Positions 1-8,192 of a stretch of 64,000 bases of DNA are shown one piece after another. Made by a program: the position numbers and the translations under genes. A model generated the notes under the pieces. The model saw only the letters and a list, made by a program, of their open reading frames with translations, was not told the DNA's origin and made no database searches. Positions within the stretch are counted from its first letter, which is position 1. Each line of letters opens with the position of its first letter. Origin of the DNA: Flavobacteriales bacterium (GTDB lineage Bacteria > Bacteroidota > Bacteroidia > Flavobacteriales_D > Sanyastnellaceae); assembly GCA_018402085.1 (NCBI GenBank), contig JAGYJM010000002.1:496001-560000 (forward strand), read 5' to 3'.

Positions 1-132
1 TTGTTTGCGGTCCAATGTATCCTTCAGCGAATCACGCTCCTGCGACAGTGTCTGAAGTTTCTCCCTGAGCGCATCACGATCTTCGATCAGGCGCCTGCTC
101 AGTTCACGGATTTCTTCTATGACGTTCTCCAT
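1..132 (-). CDS. Coiled-coil protein, 5' end only (ZapB-like?)
   Basis: The first 44 codons of a minus-strand gene run off the left edge. The start is the ATG at 132. The peptide begins MENVIEEIRELSRRLIED and continues as a charged, leucine-heptad helix with no signal peptide, so a cytoplasmic coiled coil is likely. In many Bacteroidota a short coiled-coil gene of this kind lies next to zapA and an M23 peptidase gene, which fits the divergent M23 gene here. That assignment is inference from context; the visible fragment is too short to name a family. Confidence 0.6.
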   Translation of the reverse strand, partial: MENVIEEIRELSRRLIEDRDALREKLQTLSQERDSLKDTLDRKQ

Positions 133-294
133 TGCAGTATTGGAACGGTGAGGGTAGAATCTACCTTATCGCAAAAATAAGAACCTTCAGGCAATTGCCG
201 ACAATTGCTTCAAATACTGATAACATTTTTCCGTTCACAAGCTCACCACCTCGCTTGCAGTGCCATGCAGCCGGCGCATTAATTTTACAGTCTC

Positions 295-2022
295 ATGAAT
301 CGTTCGGCCATTTTACTGTTATTCTCCTTCCTTTTCGCCGCGAAAGCGGCGGATGCACAATTCGCATCCCGCAGCGGATTCCATCCTCCCCTGGATCCAC
401 CGCTGAACCTCAGCGGAAACTTTGGTGAGTTCAGAACGAATCACTTTCATACCGGAATCGATCTGAAGACGGGCGGACGTGAAGGTTTGCCGGTGTATGC
501 CGCACAGCGCGGATTTGTCAGCCGCATCAAGATCAGTGCCTACGGCTATGGCAACGCCTTGTACATTGAGCATCCCAACGGATACACCACTGTCTACGCC
601 CACCTGCGAGATTTTAGTCCTGAAATCGAAGCCTTTCTGCATGCGGCCCAATACGAGCTGGAGTCCTGGGAGGTCGACCTCTACCCCGGCCGTGGTCAAC
701 TGCCGGTAGATAGCGCGGCGGTCGTCGCCTGGTCAGGCAATACAGGAAGCAGCGGCGGACCACACCTTCACTTCGAGATCCGTGAAACCGAATCAGAATT
801 CCCGATGAACCCGCTGCTGTGGGATTTCCCCGTAGCCGATACCCGCGCACCGCTGTTGAAAGGCATTCAGGTTGTACCACTCACTGACACTTCTGCCGTG
901 CTCGGCAGCACACGACCGCAGCTATTCGATACACGGGGCAGTTCAGGCAGCGTGAGCCTCTACCGGAATGACCCAATCGAGGTCTTCGGTACGGTGGGCA
1001 TCGGGGTGCATACCATTGACCTGTTAAACGGCAACAGCAATGTGTGTGGCATCTACCGGCTCAAACTTTTTCTTGATGAGCAGCTGATCTACGAACAGCA
1101 GATTGACTCGCTCAACTTCGCAACCAACCGTTTCATGAATGCCCACGCTGATTACGAAGCTTTGCGCAGCAATCGGAAGAGCATTCACAGAACATTCCGC
1201 CTCCCGTACAATCGCCTGCCAATTTATCGCACGGTGTTCAATGAAGGTCGCATCACCTTAACCGATGATGAGGTGCACGATGTGCGTGTGGAGGTATTCG
1301 ATGTACACGGTAACCCGTCTATGGTCACCTTTCAGTTAAAGCGCCGCGCAGCATCTGCTTCGAGCACTTCCGGAACGCTTGATCCGGCCAGCGCTTCCAT
1401 GCAACAAGAGGGAGCTCGACTCTTAAAGTTTGATCAGGTCAACACCCTGCGTACGGATAGCTGCAATGCTTATATTCCCGAAGGACGGCTCTACGACGAT
1501 TGCTACGCAGCCATTTCAAGGCACCAACATCAACAGACCGCCTACAGCGCCTATTACTCCATCGGTAACCCTTTTGAGCCACTTCACGATGCATTGATTC
1601 TCAAGATGAAAGCCAGAGAAGTCGCTGACCCATTAATAGATAAGCTCCTGATCATTAAAATTGACGAATCTCGTAAACGCGTCTATGCCCGCGGGGGACA
1701 GTACAAATTCGGTTGGGTCACCGCCCGTGTCAAAGCGTTTGGCACCTACGCACTTGAATTAGACACCGTACCACCTCTGATCAGCGAGCGTAGCTGCAAC
1801 CGACAGTCGATCTCCTTCACCATCACCGATGACCTCAGTGGCATTGAAGGCTACGAGGCCCGCATAGACGGCCGCTGGGTACGGATGTACTATGAGCCCA
1901 AGCAGGCACGCATCTGGCATGACACCAAAGATGGTGTGATTGACGAAAACAGCCGCCTCTTTGAATTGCGCGTATGGGATGAACGGGGAAATGTTTCTGC
2001 GTTCTCAACCACCTTCGACTGA
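295..2022 (+). CDS. M23 family metallopeptidase, exported
   Basis: A 575-aa exported peptidase. Residues 1-22 form a signal peptide ending ADAQ. The LytM/M23 core spans about residues 45-165, with the zinc ligands visible as HTGID (H52, D56) and HLHFE (H157, H159). Enzymes of this family cut peptide cross-links in peptidoglycan from the periplasm. The remaining 400 residues are a beta-rich tail without recognisable catalytic motifs, a common layout in Bacteroidota. The gene is divergent from the coiled-coil gene at the left edge. One copy of the 20-nt GATG hairpin (336-355) forms the signal-peptide codons for AAKAAD. The 3' end faces the tandem array. Confidence 0.88.
   Translation: MNRSAILLLFSFLFAAKAADAQFASRSGFHPPLDPPLNLSGNFGEFRTNHFHTGIDLKTGGREGLPVYAAQRGFVSRIKISAYGYGNALYIEHPNGYTTVYAHLRDFSPEIEAFLHAAQYELESWEVDLYPGRGQLPVDSAAVVAWSGNTGSSGGPHLHFEIRETESEFPMNPLLWDFPVADTRAPLLKGIQVVPLTDTSAVLGSTRPQLFDTRGSSGSVSLYRNDPIEVFGTVGIGVHTIDLLNGNSNVCGIYRLKLFLDEQLIYEQQIDSLNFATNRFMNAHADYEALRSNRKSIHRTFRLPYNRLPIYRTVFNEGRITLTDDEVHDVRVEVFDVHGNPSMVTFQLKRRAASASSTSGTLDPASASMQQEGARLLKFDQVNTLRTDSCNAYIPEGRLYDDCYAAISRHQHQQTAYSAYYSIGNPFEPLHDALILKMKAREVADPLIDKLLIIKIDESRKRVYARGGQYKFGWVTARVKAFGTYALELDTVPPLISERSCNRQSISFTITDDLSGIEGYEARIDGRWVRMYYEPKQARIWHDTKDGVIDENSRLFELRVWDERGNVSAFSTTFD
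336..355 (+). repeat. GATG hairpin (CGCCGC-GAAA-GCGGCG-GATG)
   Basis: Perfect 6-4-6 hairpin plus GATG, inside the signal-peptide codons of the M23 gene, sense orientation, encoding A-A-K-A-A-D. Confidence 0.8.
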
Positions 2023-2029
2023 AGGTTCC

Positions 2030-3073
2030 CTGACCCAGTTCCCCGATCCTCGGACGCGATCCGCGGACGCGATAAATCGCGTCCCTACAGAACCCCCGCG
2101 TTATGCATCCGCAGCGCAACGATGCGCTGCTCACCAGGCGCCCGACCCCTGACACCCGACCCCCGCCATCGGCGATCCGCGATCCACGATCCGCGGACGC
2201 GATAAATCGCGTCCCTACAGAACCCCGCGTTATGCATCCGCAGCGCAACGATGCGCTGCTCACCAGGCGCCCGACCCCTGACACCCGACCCCCGCCATCG
2301 GCGATCCGCGATCCGCGATCCGCGGACGCGATAAATCGCGTCCCTACAGAACCCCCGCGTTATGCATCCGCAGCGCAACGATGCGCTGCTCACCAGGCGC
2401 CCGACCCCTGACACCCGACCCCCGCCATCGGCGATCCGCGATCCACGATCCGCGGACGCGATAAATCGCGTCCCTACAGAACCCCCGCGTTATGCATCCG
2501 CAGCGCAACGATGCGCTGCTCACCAGGCGCCTGACCCCTGACCCCCGCCATCGGCGATCCGCGATCCGCGGACGCGATAAATCGCGTCCCTACAGAACCC
2601 CCGCGTTATGCATCCGCAGCGCAACGCTGCGCTGCTCACCAGGCGCCCGACCCCTGACCCCCGCCATCGGCGATCCGCGATCCGCGATCCACGATCCGCG
2701 GACGCGATAAATCGCGTCCCTACAGAACCCCCGCGTTATGCATCCGCAGCGCAACGATGCGCTGCTCACCAGGCGCCCGACCCCTGACACCCGACCCCCG
2801 CCATCGGCGATCCGCGATCCGCGATCCGCGGACGCGATAAATCGCGTCCCTACAGAACCCCCGTGTTATGCATCCGCAGCGCAACGATGCGCTGCTCACC
2901 AGGCGCCCGACCCCTTACACCCGACCCCTGACATCGGCGATCCGCGATCCGCGGACGCGATAAATCGCGTCCCTACAGAACCCCCGCGTTATGCATCCGC
3001 AGCGCAACGCTGCGCTGCTCACCAGGCGCCCGACCCCTGACCCCCGCCATCGGCGATCCGCGATCCGCGATCA
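2030..3073. repeat. Tandem array, eight composite units of 116-130 bp
   Basis: Eight near-identical units start at 2065, 2195, 2324, 2454, 2570, 2700, 2830 and 2953 (start of the first palindrome in each). Each unit carries a perfect palindrome, GGACGCGAT-AA-ATCGCGTCC, then CTAC; read on the minus strand this is GTAG followed by the palindrome, the layout of REP sequences. About 40 bp later comes a second hairpin, GCAGCGCA/TGCGCTGC, flanked by CATCC (GGATG on the minus strand). Each unit ends in short repeats of GATCCGC. Units differ by point changes and by deletions within the CCCGACCCCTGACA part. There are no unique spacers, so it is not a CRISPR array. It fills the whole gap between two convergent genes. 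Confidence 0.95.
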
Positions 3074-5620
3074 ATTCTCAATAAACCGCTCACTCCGTTT
3101 AAAATCCATGTAATCGATGAAGTAGAGCAAACGCACGGAGATGCTGTTGCTCTGGGCGGCATCGAAGACACGCTCGAGGTTGTCGTCAAATCGGTCAGGG
3201 ACGATCATGGTGTCATCAATGATCTGGTTCTTCCAGACAATGCGCAACTCAGATCCGGGCGAAAAGACCCAGGTGTAAATCATATCGATATTGAACGCGT
3301 TGTAGCTGCGGTCTCTGGTGGTGCCATTCTCGATAAAGCCATCCGGCGCTTCTGCGCCGCTATCCCATAACTCAAGACCTGTACCAACCGATCCATCTCG
3401 CTGAAGCGCACCAAAGTCTTGATATTCAACCGTACTCCAGTAGTGGCGAAGGCGAAAACTCAATCCCATCCGGTTCGTGAAGATGTAATTAGCCGTGAAC
3501 ACATTGGTGTGCGCAATCACGTCGCGCTCGCCAAAAATGATGCTGCCGTTATCGGCGATATCTGTAAAGCCGTATTCATTGTAAGTATTCATGCGGCTGT
3601 ACACATAGATGAGCATAAGCTTGTCGTTCACCCTGAACCTCGGACTCACTCGCCAGTCGAATGAGTGCCAGTTGGTTCCCGGAACCATGGTGTTCCAGTT
3701 TCCGATATCGATAGCAAGGCGGCGCCGGTAATCGGTAGAGACCCATCCGCCCACCATGTAGTTTTCCGGACGCTGAAAGAACCAGCCATCCACGCGGGGT
3801 TCAAAAAAGTCGCGCTCTCCATCGGGTTGATAGGTAAACTCAAAGTTAAAAGTATCCCAGCTACGGGTGTTGACCCGGACAAAGCCATCAAAGGTGGCTC
3901 CGGTATACGTATTCGGCTGATACAGGTGCTCATAGAACACACCGAGGTTCGAACGCAGCGAGTTGAACGGACCAAAGGGGGTGAAGATGCTGTAGCTCAT
4001 CCACGCGCCGGTTTGCGAGAAATTGTTGGCAGTGAGAAAGCCCAGGTCATTGTGATCGTAGTGCTTGGTCATCACATTGTGCTGTGCACCAAAGTTGAAT
4101 TGGCCGTTGATTTTCTCCAGTGCCAGGTTGTAACGAAAGCCATCGTCTTCTTCGGGTTGATCATAGCCGAATTTCTTGCTGTATGCGCCGCCGCCGGCAA
4201 GCCGAATGCTGTTTTTCTTGCTCCTGACATCAAACTCGGTACCGGTGACATTGGCATCATACGTGTTGCCACTGCGTGTTACGTTGGTATTGATCAATGT
4301 GAAATACGAGTTGTTGCCGAGGTTCTGGTCTGCAACCAGCACGCTGTAATTGGTCAGCGGCTGCGTCTGCACCCGGCGTTCATTGCCTTCGCTGTCGCGC
4401 AATACGGCATCGGTCGAATTGGTTATAGCATTGAATACCCCGATACCAAGACCGTTGGCATTTCGTCCGCTGATTTTACTCGCATTGATCAGTGGGGTCT
4501 CAGTCGGGCTCGAGATGATTTCTTCATCGGCACGCTGCTGCGTGAACGCCCGGCTGTAGTTCACCGGACGTCCGCCGATGCGCCGTGAGTAAAATAGTCC
4601 GCCTTTATTGAATAGTTCGGTACCCTCCGTGAAGAACTGCCGCTGTTCTTCAAAGAAAACCTCGAAAGGGGTAAGGTTCAGCACCTGGTTGTCGCTGCGC
4701 ACCTGTCCGAAATCCGGAATGAGCGCCATATCGAGTGTGAAGGCATCGTTGATTCCGTATTTGAGATCCATACCTCCCACGATGGGTGTAGTGACCTGCA
4801 CCTCGCCGGCATTGTCGCGGTAGATGTCTGCGTACGCAATGGCATAGGGGTAAAGGAAGAGCCGCACCGGCGGCTTGATCCCCCTGATATTGCGCAGGAT
4901 ACCGCTTTGGTTGACTTCTCCTGGTACTTCGGGATCTACTTCCTGCCAGTAACTCAGCTCGCGGTGGCGCCGGATGCTGCGAAAGAAGTTCATATCCCAG
5001 ACCTGTTCGGGTTTTTCCGGGAAACGCAGGGCGCTGAAGGGTATCTTGAATTCTGCAATCCAGCCTTCGTCGGTGATGGCCGTGTTGCACTGCCAGACGG
5101 CATTCCAGGCAAAGTCTTCACCCAGCGCTGATAGTTGCGCGTCGGCCTGTATACCGGAGGGGGTCACAGTGAATTGAAAAGCATTGATGCCGTCTCTGAA
5201 GCACGAGAACCAGACGCCAAAGAAGTCGGTATTGCCCAGTTCATCGCGCACTGTGAGCTGACTGAGCACAGAGTCTGGCGCACTGTCGCGCATGAAAGCC
5301 CCAATGTATAGCGCGTCATTGTCATAAAGTACACGCACTTCTGAAGGCTGCGAAGGAGCACGTCCGGGCATCGGATTGTTCTGCACGAAGTCACTTGCGG
5401 TTTCAGCCTGTTGCCATGCCGCTTCGGTTAATAATCCGTCTACTTTGATGCGCTCTTCTGTGAAGCTTGCGTTAAGTTCTTTGACGAATGCAGGTACGTT
5501 TGACTGCGCAAAAGCGCAGGATGCTAACCAAGTGCTGACCACCGTCAATACTCCTGTTGTAGTGGCCTTCCATCGTTGCGACCACCCCATCCGGCACCTG
5601 CTGGGAATATTCCTTCTCAT
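3071..5620 (-). CDS. DUF5916 outer-membrane protein with CBM9-like N-terminus
   Basis: About 849 aa. The N-terminal region after the signal peptide reads as a CBM9-type domain (IKVDGLLTEAAWQQ, then VRVLYDNDALYIGAFM), followed by the long aromatic-rich beta-barrel region typical of DUF5916 proteins. The role of the family is unknown; an outer-membrane location is inferred. I chose the start at 5620 because a TACCTTTG -7 box lies at 5681-5688 and a signal peptide ending CAFAQ follows; an ATG at 5590 is an alternative. Two GATG hairpins fall in the gene: one in the signal peptide (5504-5523) and one that encodes GAEAPD in a loop near the C-terminus (3340-3359). The stop codon lies in the last bases of the tandem array. 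Confidence 0.82.
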   Translation of the reverse strand: MRRNIPSRCRMGWSQRWKATTTGVLTVVSTWLASCAFAQSNVPAFVKELNASFTEERIKVDGLLTEAAWQQAETASDFVQNNPMPGRAPSQPSEVRVLYDNDALYIGAFMRDSAPDSVLSQLTVRDELGNTDFFGVWFSCFRDGINAFQFTVTPSGIQADAQLSALGEDFAWNAVWQCNTAITDEGWIAEFKIPFSALRFPEKPEQVWDMNFFRSIRRHRELSYWQEVDPEVPGEVNQSGILRNIRGIKPPVRLFLYPYAIAYADIYRDNAGEVQVTTPIVGGMDLKYGINDAFTLDMALIPDFGQVRSDNQVLNLTPFEVFFEEQRQFFTEGTELFNKGGLFYSRRIGGRPVNYSRAFTQQRADEEIISSPTETPLINASKISGRNANGLGIGVFNAITNSTDAVLRDSEGNERRVQTQPLTNYSVLVADQNLGNNSYFTLINTNVTRSGNTYDANVTGTEFDVRSKKNSIRLAGGGAYSKKFGYDQPEEDDGFRYNLALEKINGQFNFGAQHNVMTKHYDHNDLGFLTANNFSQTGAWMSYSIFTPFGPFNSLRSNLGVFYEHLYQPNTYTGATFDGFVRVNTRSWDTFNFEFTYQPDGERDFFEPRVDGWFFQRPENYMVGGWVSTDYRRRLAIDIGNWNTMVPGTNWHSFDWRVSPRFRVNDKLMLIYVYSRMNTYNEYGFTDIADNGSIIFGERDVIAHTNVFTANYIFTNRMGLSFRLRHYWSTVEYQDFGALQRDGSVGTGLELWDSGAEAPDGFIENGTTRDRSYNAFNIDMIYTWVFSPGSELRIVWKNQIIDDTMIVPDRFDDNLERVFDAAQSNSISVRLLYFIDYMDFKRSERFIEN
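3340..3359 (-). repeat. GATG hairpin (CGGCGC-AGAA-GCGCCG-GATG)
   Basis: Perfect copy in sense orientation inside the DUF5916 gene. It encodes GAEAPD in a polar loop (LWDSGAEAPDGFIENG). Confidence 0.9.
5504..5523 (+). repeat. GATG hairpin (CTGCGC-AAAA-GCGCAG-GATG)
   Basis: Perfect copy, antisense to the DUF5916 gene, overlapping the signal-peptide cleavage region (SCAFAQS). Confidence 0.8.
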
Positions 5621-5680
5621 TTCGGCATTGCTCCACTTCCTGTAAGCGCTCTGACAGGGCGCTTTGCTATATTCGCGGCG

Positions 5681-5688
5681 CAAAGGTA
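5681..5688 (-). promoter_or_regulatory. -7 box TACCTTTG of the DUF5916 gene
   Basis: Exact match to the Bacteroidota TAnnTTTG element, about 60 nt upstream of the chosen start. No clear -33 TTG at ideal spacing. Confidence 0.5.
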
Positions 5689-5693
5689 ACCCA

Positions 5694-6743
5694 ATGAAAG
5701 CGCTCAAGTTCATTTTTTCGTCTCTGCTTATGGTGATGCTGTTCGCATGCCAGGAGACCCGAACCACCACGAAAGACGATGTAGGCACTGATTCTCCGCC
5801 CGAAGCAGCGTTTACGGTGATGTTCTACAACGTTGAAAACCTGTTTGATCTGGAAGACGATCCGCAAAAGGCCGATGAAGAGTTTACTCCTCTCGGAAAA
5901 AAGCGGTGGGATGAGCAACGTTATCAGACCAAACTCATGCACCTGAGCAAGGTGATCAGCAGTGCCGGTGCTGAACTTCCTGATGTCATCGGACTGTGCG
6001 AAGTAGAGAACCGTAAGGTGGTGCAAGACCTTGCCAATACTGATAAACTGAAAGGTAAGCCCTATGAAATCATTCACCGCGAGAGTCCTGACGGACGCGG
6101 AATTGACGTTGCACTGCTCTACAATCCGGAGCGCATCAAGCTTCGCGAAGCCGGAGTGATTGAAACGAGCTTGCCGGTCGGAGACCGTCCGAACACCCGT
6201 CTGATTCTGCACGCCTCCGGAAAGGTCAACAAACGCAATGTGCATTTCTTCGTAAATCACTGGCCTTCGCGTTATGGCGGCAAAGAAAAATCAGAGCCCA
6301 ATCGTATGGCGGTTGCACAAAACCTCCGCAACTACCTTGATCAGCTCATCGCCACTGACGCTGACGCTGAAATCGTACTGATGGGAGATTTTAACGACTA
6401 CCCGGTAGACCCGAGTATTACCGAGGTGCTGGGAGCGAAACCTGCCGGACAACAAGGCGAATTGGTGAACCTCATGCACGAAATGCATCGCAAAGGACTC
6501 GGCTCGTATAATTACAAGGGAGAATGGGGAGCACTCGATCAGTTCATCTTATCAGCCACACTGATGGATGGCAAGGGACTGGACGTGAAGCCTGAAAGCG
6601 CGCAGTTCATTCGCCATGATTGGATGATGTACGTGAATGACGAGGGTGAGGCTTACCCCAGCCGCACCTACGGTGGCCCCAATTACTATGGTGGGTATTC
6701 TGATCACCTGCCAATCCTTGCTGAGTTTCTTATATATCCCTGA
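5694..6743 (+). CDS. Endonuclease/exonuclease/phosphatase-family lipoprotein
   Basis: 349 aa. The N-terminus MKALKFIFSS...MLFAC is a lipoprotein signal with the lipobox cysteine at about residue 19. The EEP fold is clear from motifs in order: VMFYNVENLFD, GLCEVENR, FVNHWPSR, MGDFND and SDHLPI, which supply the metal-binding and catalytic residues of this phosphodiesterase superfamily. Substrate cannot be told; periplasmic or outer-membrane nuclease or phosphodiesterase activity is expected. The start at 5694 is preferred over an upstream in-frame codon because it gives the lipoprotein signal. It is divergent from the DUF5916 gene with a 70-bp shared promoter region. Confidence 0.88.
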   Translation: MKALKFIFSSLLMVMLFACQETRTTTKDDVGTDSPPEAAFTVMFYNVENLFDLEDDPQKADEEFTPLGKKRWDEQRYQTKLMHLSKVISSAGAELPDVIGLCEVENRKVVQDLANTDKLKGKPYEIIHRESPDGRGIDVALLYNPERIKLREAGVIETSLPVGDRPNTRLILHASGKVNKRNVHFFVNHWPSRYGGKEKSEPNRMAVAQNLRNYLDQLIATDADAEIVLMGDFNDYPVDPSITEVLGAKPAGQQGELVNLMHEMHRKGLGSYNYKGEWGALDQFILSATLMDGKGLDVKPESAQFIRHDWMMYVNDEGEAYPSRTYGGPNYYGGYSDHLPILAEFLIYP

Positions 6744-6836
6744 TGTCAGATAGCGTCGTACTTTTGAGTACCTTCGGAAAGGTAGTCTCCTGAAATAGGC
6801 GGCGCCGATTACTTAATCTATGGTAAATACTGAATT

Positions 6837-7052
6837 ATGAAATTGAAGTTTATCGCCTTCATGACCTTTGTCGCCTTTTTCGCCGCTTCGTGCGGAGAAT
6901 CTTCTACTAGTGAAAAGGCAGAAGAAAAAGCCAAAGAATTAGAACAAAAGATCGAAGAGCAGGCTGAAAAGGCTGCTAAATCACTTGATCAGGCCATTGA
7001 AAAGCTTGATGAAAAGGAAAAAGAACTGGAAAAAGCACTTGAAGACCTCTGA
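6837..7052 (+). CDS. Small coiled-coil lipoprotein
   Basis: 71 aa. A signal sequence with lipobox (FFAASCGE, Cys at residue 19) is followed only by a charged helix rich in E, K and A with heptads (KAKELEQKIEEQAEKAAK). It is probably anchored in a membrane and oligomeric, loosely like Lpp in size and design, but homology to Lpp cannot be claimed. It ends 1 nt before the start of the next exported coiled-coil gene, so the two are almost certainly co-transcribed. Confidence 0.75.
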   Translation: MKLKFIAFMTFVAFFAASCGESSTSEKAEEKAKELEQKIEEQAEKAAKSLDQAIEKLDEKEKELEKALEDL

Positions 7053-7053
7053 T

Positions 7054-7755
7054 ATGAAATACGCAGCACTACTACTACTGGCACTATTCCTGAGTTCCGG
7101 AATTTCAGCGCAGTCGAAAGACGCTAAAACCCTCCGTAAGGAGATGGAGCAACAACAGGAACAAGGCAAGAAAGAGGCCGCACAGGTCGAGAAGGAGGCA
7201 GCTTCAAAACTGCAATCTGAAGAAAAAACCCTTCGAGAAGAAGCACAACAGGTTGAAGAAGAAACCCGAAAGCTGCGCGACAAAGCGCAGCAGGAAGGCG
7301 ATAACGTCAGTAAAGCTGCAGAAGAAGCGGTTAAGGAAAGAAAAGAGGTGGCCAAGCGCTACGGAACCAACCTCAACCAAGGCAAAGCAGAGGCAGAGAA
7401 GCTCAGAAAACTTTCGATGGAAGAAGTGCGAAAGCTGCCTCCGGTTGAACGCAAAGAAGCCATGGAGGTGAAAACCGCTGATAAGTTGATTGAAGCGCGA
7501 CAACGCATCACCATGGCAGAAGCCCGCATCGCAAAAGCAAAAGAAGAACTCGAACGTCAGCGTGCGGCCGGAGAGCTCAGCGAGGAAGAGGCTGGTGAGC
7601 GCCAGAAACGTATTGATATTGCAAGCAATAAAGCAAAAGAGTTGCGCAAGGTGATGCTAGAGGCCCGCGAAGAGTTTGTGAAGACGACGAACGCCGGGAA
7701 AAATGAAAAACAAGGAGAACCGCAGAAAGGCGAGCAACAAAAAAAGACGAAGTAA
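7054..7755 (+). CDS. Exported coiled-coil protein
   Basis: 233 aa. The start at 7054 gives a clean signal peptide (MKYAALLLLALFLSSGISAQ). The remainder is nearly all charged helix (K, E, A, Q, R) with long heptad stretches and a lysine-rich tail; no catalytic domain is visible. A periplasmic structural or scaffold role is the most that can be said. Only 1 nt separates it from the preceding coiled-coil lipoprotein gene, which suggests that the two helical proteins act together. Low-complexity composition makes distant homology hard to judge. Confidence 0.72.
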   Translation: MKYAALLLLALFLSSGISAQSKDAKTLRKEMEQQQEQGKKEAAQVEKEAASKLQSEEKTLREEAQQVEEETRKLRDKAQQEGDNVSKAAEEAVKERKEVAKRYGTNLNQGKAEAEKLRKLSMEEVRKLPPVERKEAMEVKTADKLIEARQRITMAEARIAKAKEELERQRAAGELSEEEAGERQKRIDIASNKAKELRKVMLEAREEFVKTTNAGKNEKQGEPQKGEQQKKTK

Positions 7756-7879
7756 GCAGAAATCCCCTCTTTTTCGCGCAATCCAGAAGAAGCATTTAAG
7801 CGGAGAATTCTGTGATGTGACGGTTTCGAAATGCTCACAATTCAACGTACATTGCTGCAGAAATTTTAATCTTACCCCG

Positions 7880-8140
7880 ATGGGATACTACAAAACAATT
7901 GACGGCAAGAAATACGATGGTGAAATCATCGAGCTTGCAGAGAAACTTACCTCAGGCGCAGGCGATGGTCGTTTGTCTAAAGATGACGCTGCACAACTCC
8001 TTGAAGCTGTGAAAGACGGCGATTCTTACACAGACATCGAGAAAGATACGATGGCTTACGTGCGTGAGAACTTTAAGTGGACGGATGCTGCAAACGAATG
8101 GTTCCGCACCGAGATCCGCAAGTGGGCAGCTGAAAAGTAA
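7880..8140 (+). CDS. Small conserved-looking soluble protein, unknown function
   Basis: 86 aa, starting MGYYKTIDGKKYDGEII. It lacks a signal peptide or membrane segment. The middle, GAGDGRLSKDDAAQLLEAV, resembles a degenerate EF-hand loop followed by a helix, and the C-terminus is Trp-rich (FKWTDAANEWFRTEIRKWA). I recognise no named family. The ATG at 7880 is chosen because upstream in-frame sequence is basic low-complexity and overlaps the previous gene. It is followed 25 nt later by a strong terminator. Confidence 0.7.
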   Translation: MGYYKTIDGKKYDGEIIELAEKLTSGAGDGRLSKDDAAQLLEAVKDGDSYTDIEKDTMAYVRENFKWTDAANEWFRTEIRKWAAEK

Positions 8141-8165
8141 TTCGCTCACACCTGAAAACACCTTG

Positions 8166-8192
8166 AAAGCCCCGCATTCCGGGGCTTTTTTT
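8166..8192 (+). terminator. Rho-independent terminator
   Basis: AAAGCCCC, 7-nt loop, GGGGCTTT and a run of seven T. It ends the plus-strand gene at 8140; its T-run overlaps the stop codon of the convergent minus-strand gene. Confidence 0.9.

Noticed and set aside
2085-3040. Several short reading frames on both strands inside the tandem array
   Set aside because: They translate the same repeat again and again, have no start context and exist only because the repeat lacks stops in those frames.
2030-3073. CRISPR-like array
   Set aside because: Units are contiguous 116-130 bp copies with no unique spacers, and no cas genes are nearby.
3665-4588. 307-codon plus-strand frame
   Set aside because: It is antisense to the DUF5916 gene, whose domains and barrel pattern are clear.
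5644-5663. GCGCTCTGACAGGGCGC near the DUF5916/nuclease promoters as a family member
   Set aside because: The arms do not pair fully and there is no GATG flank.
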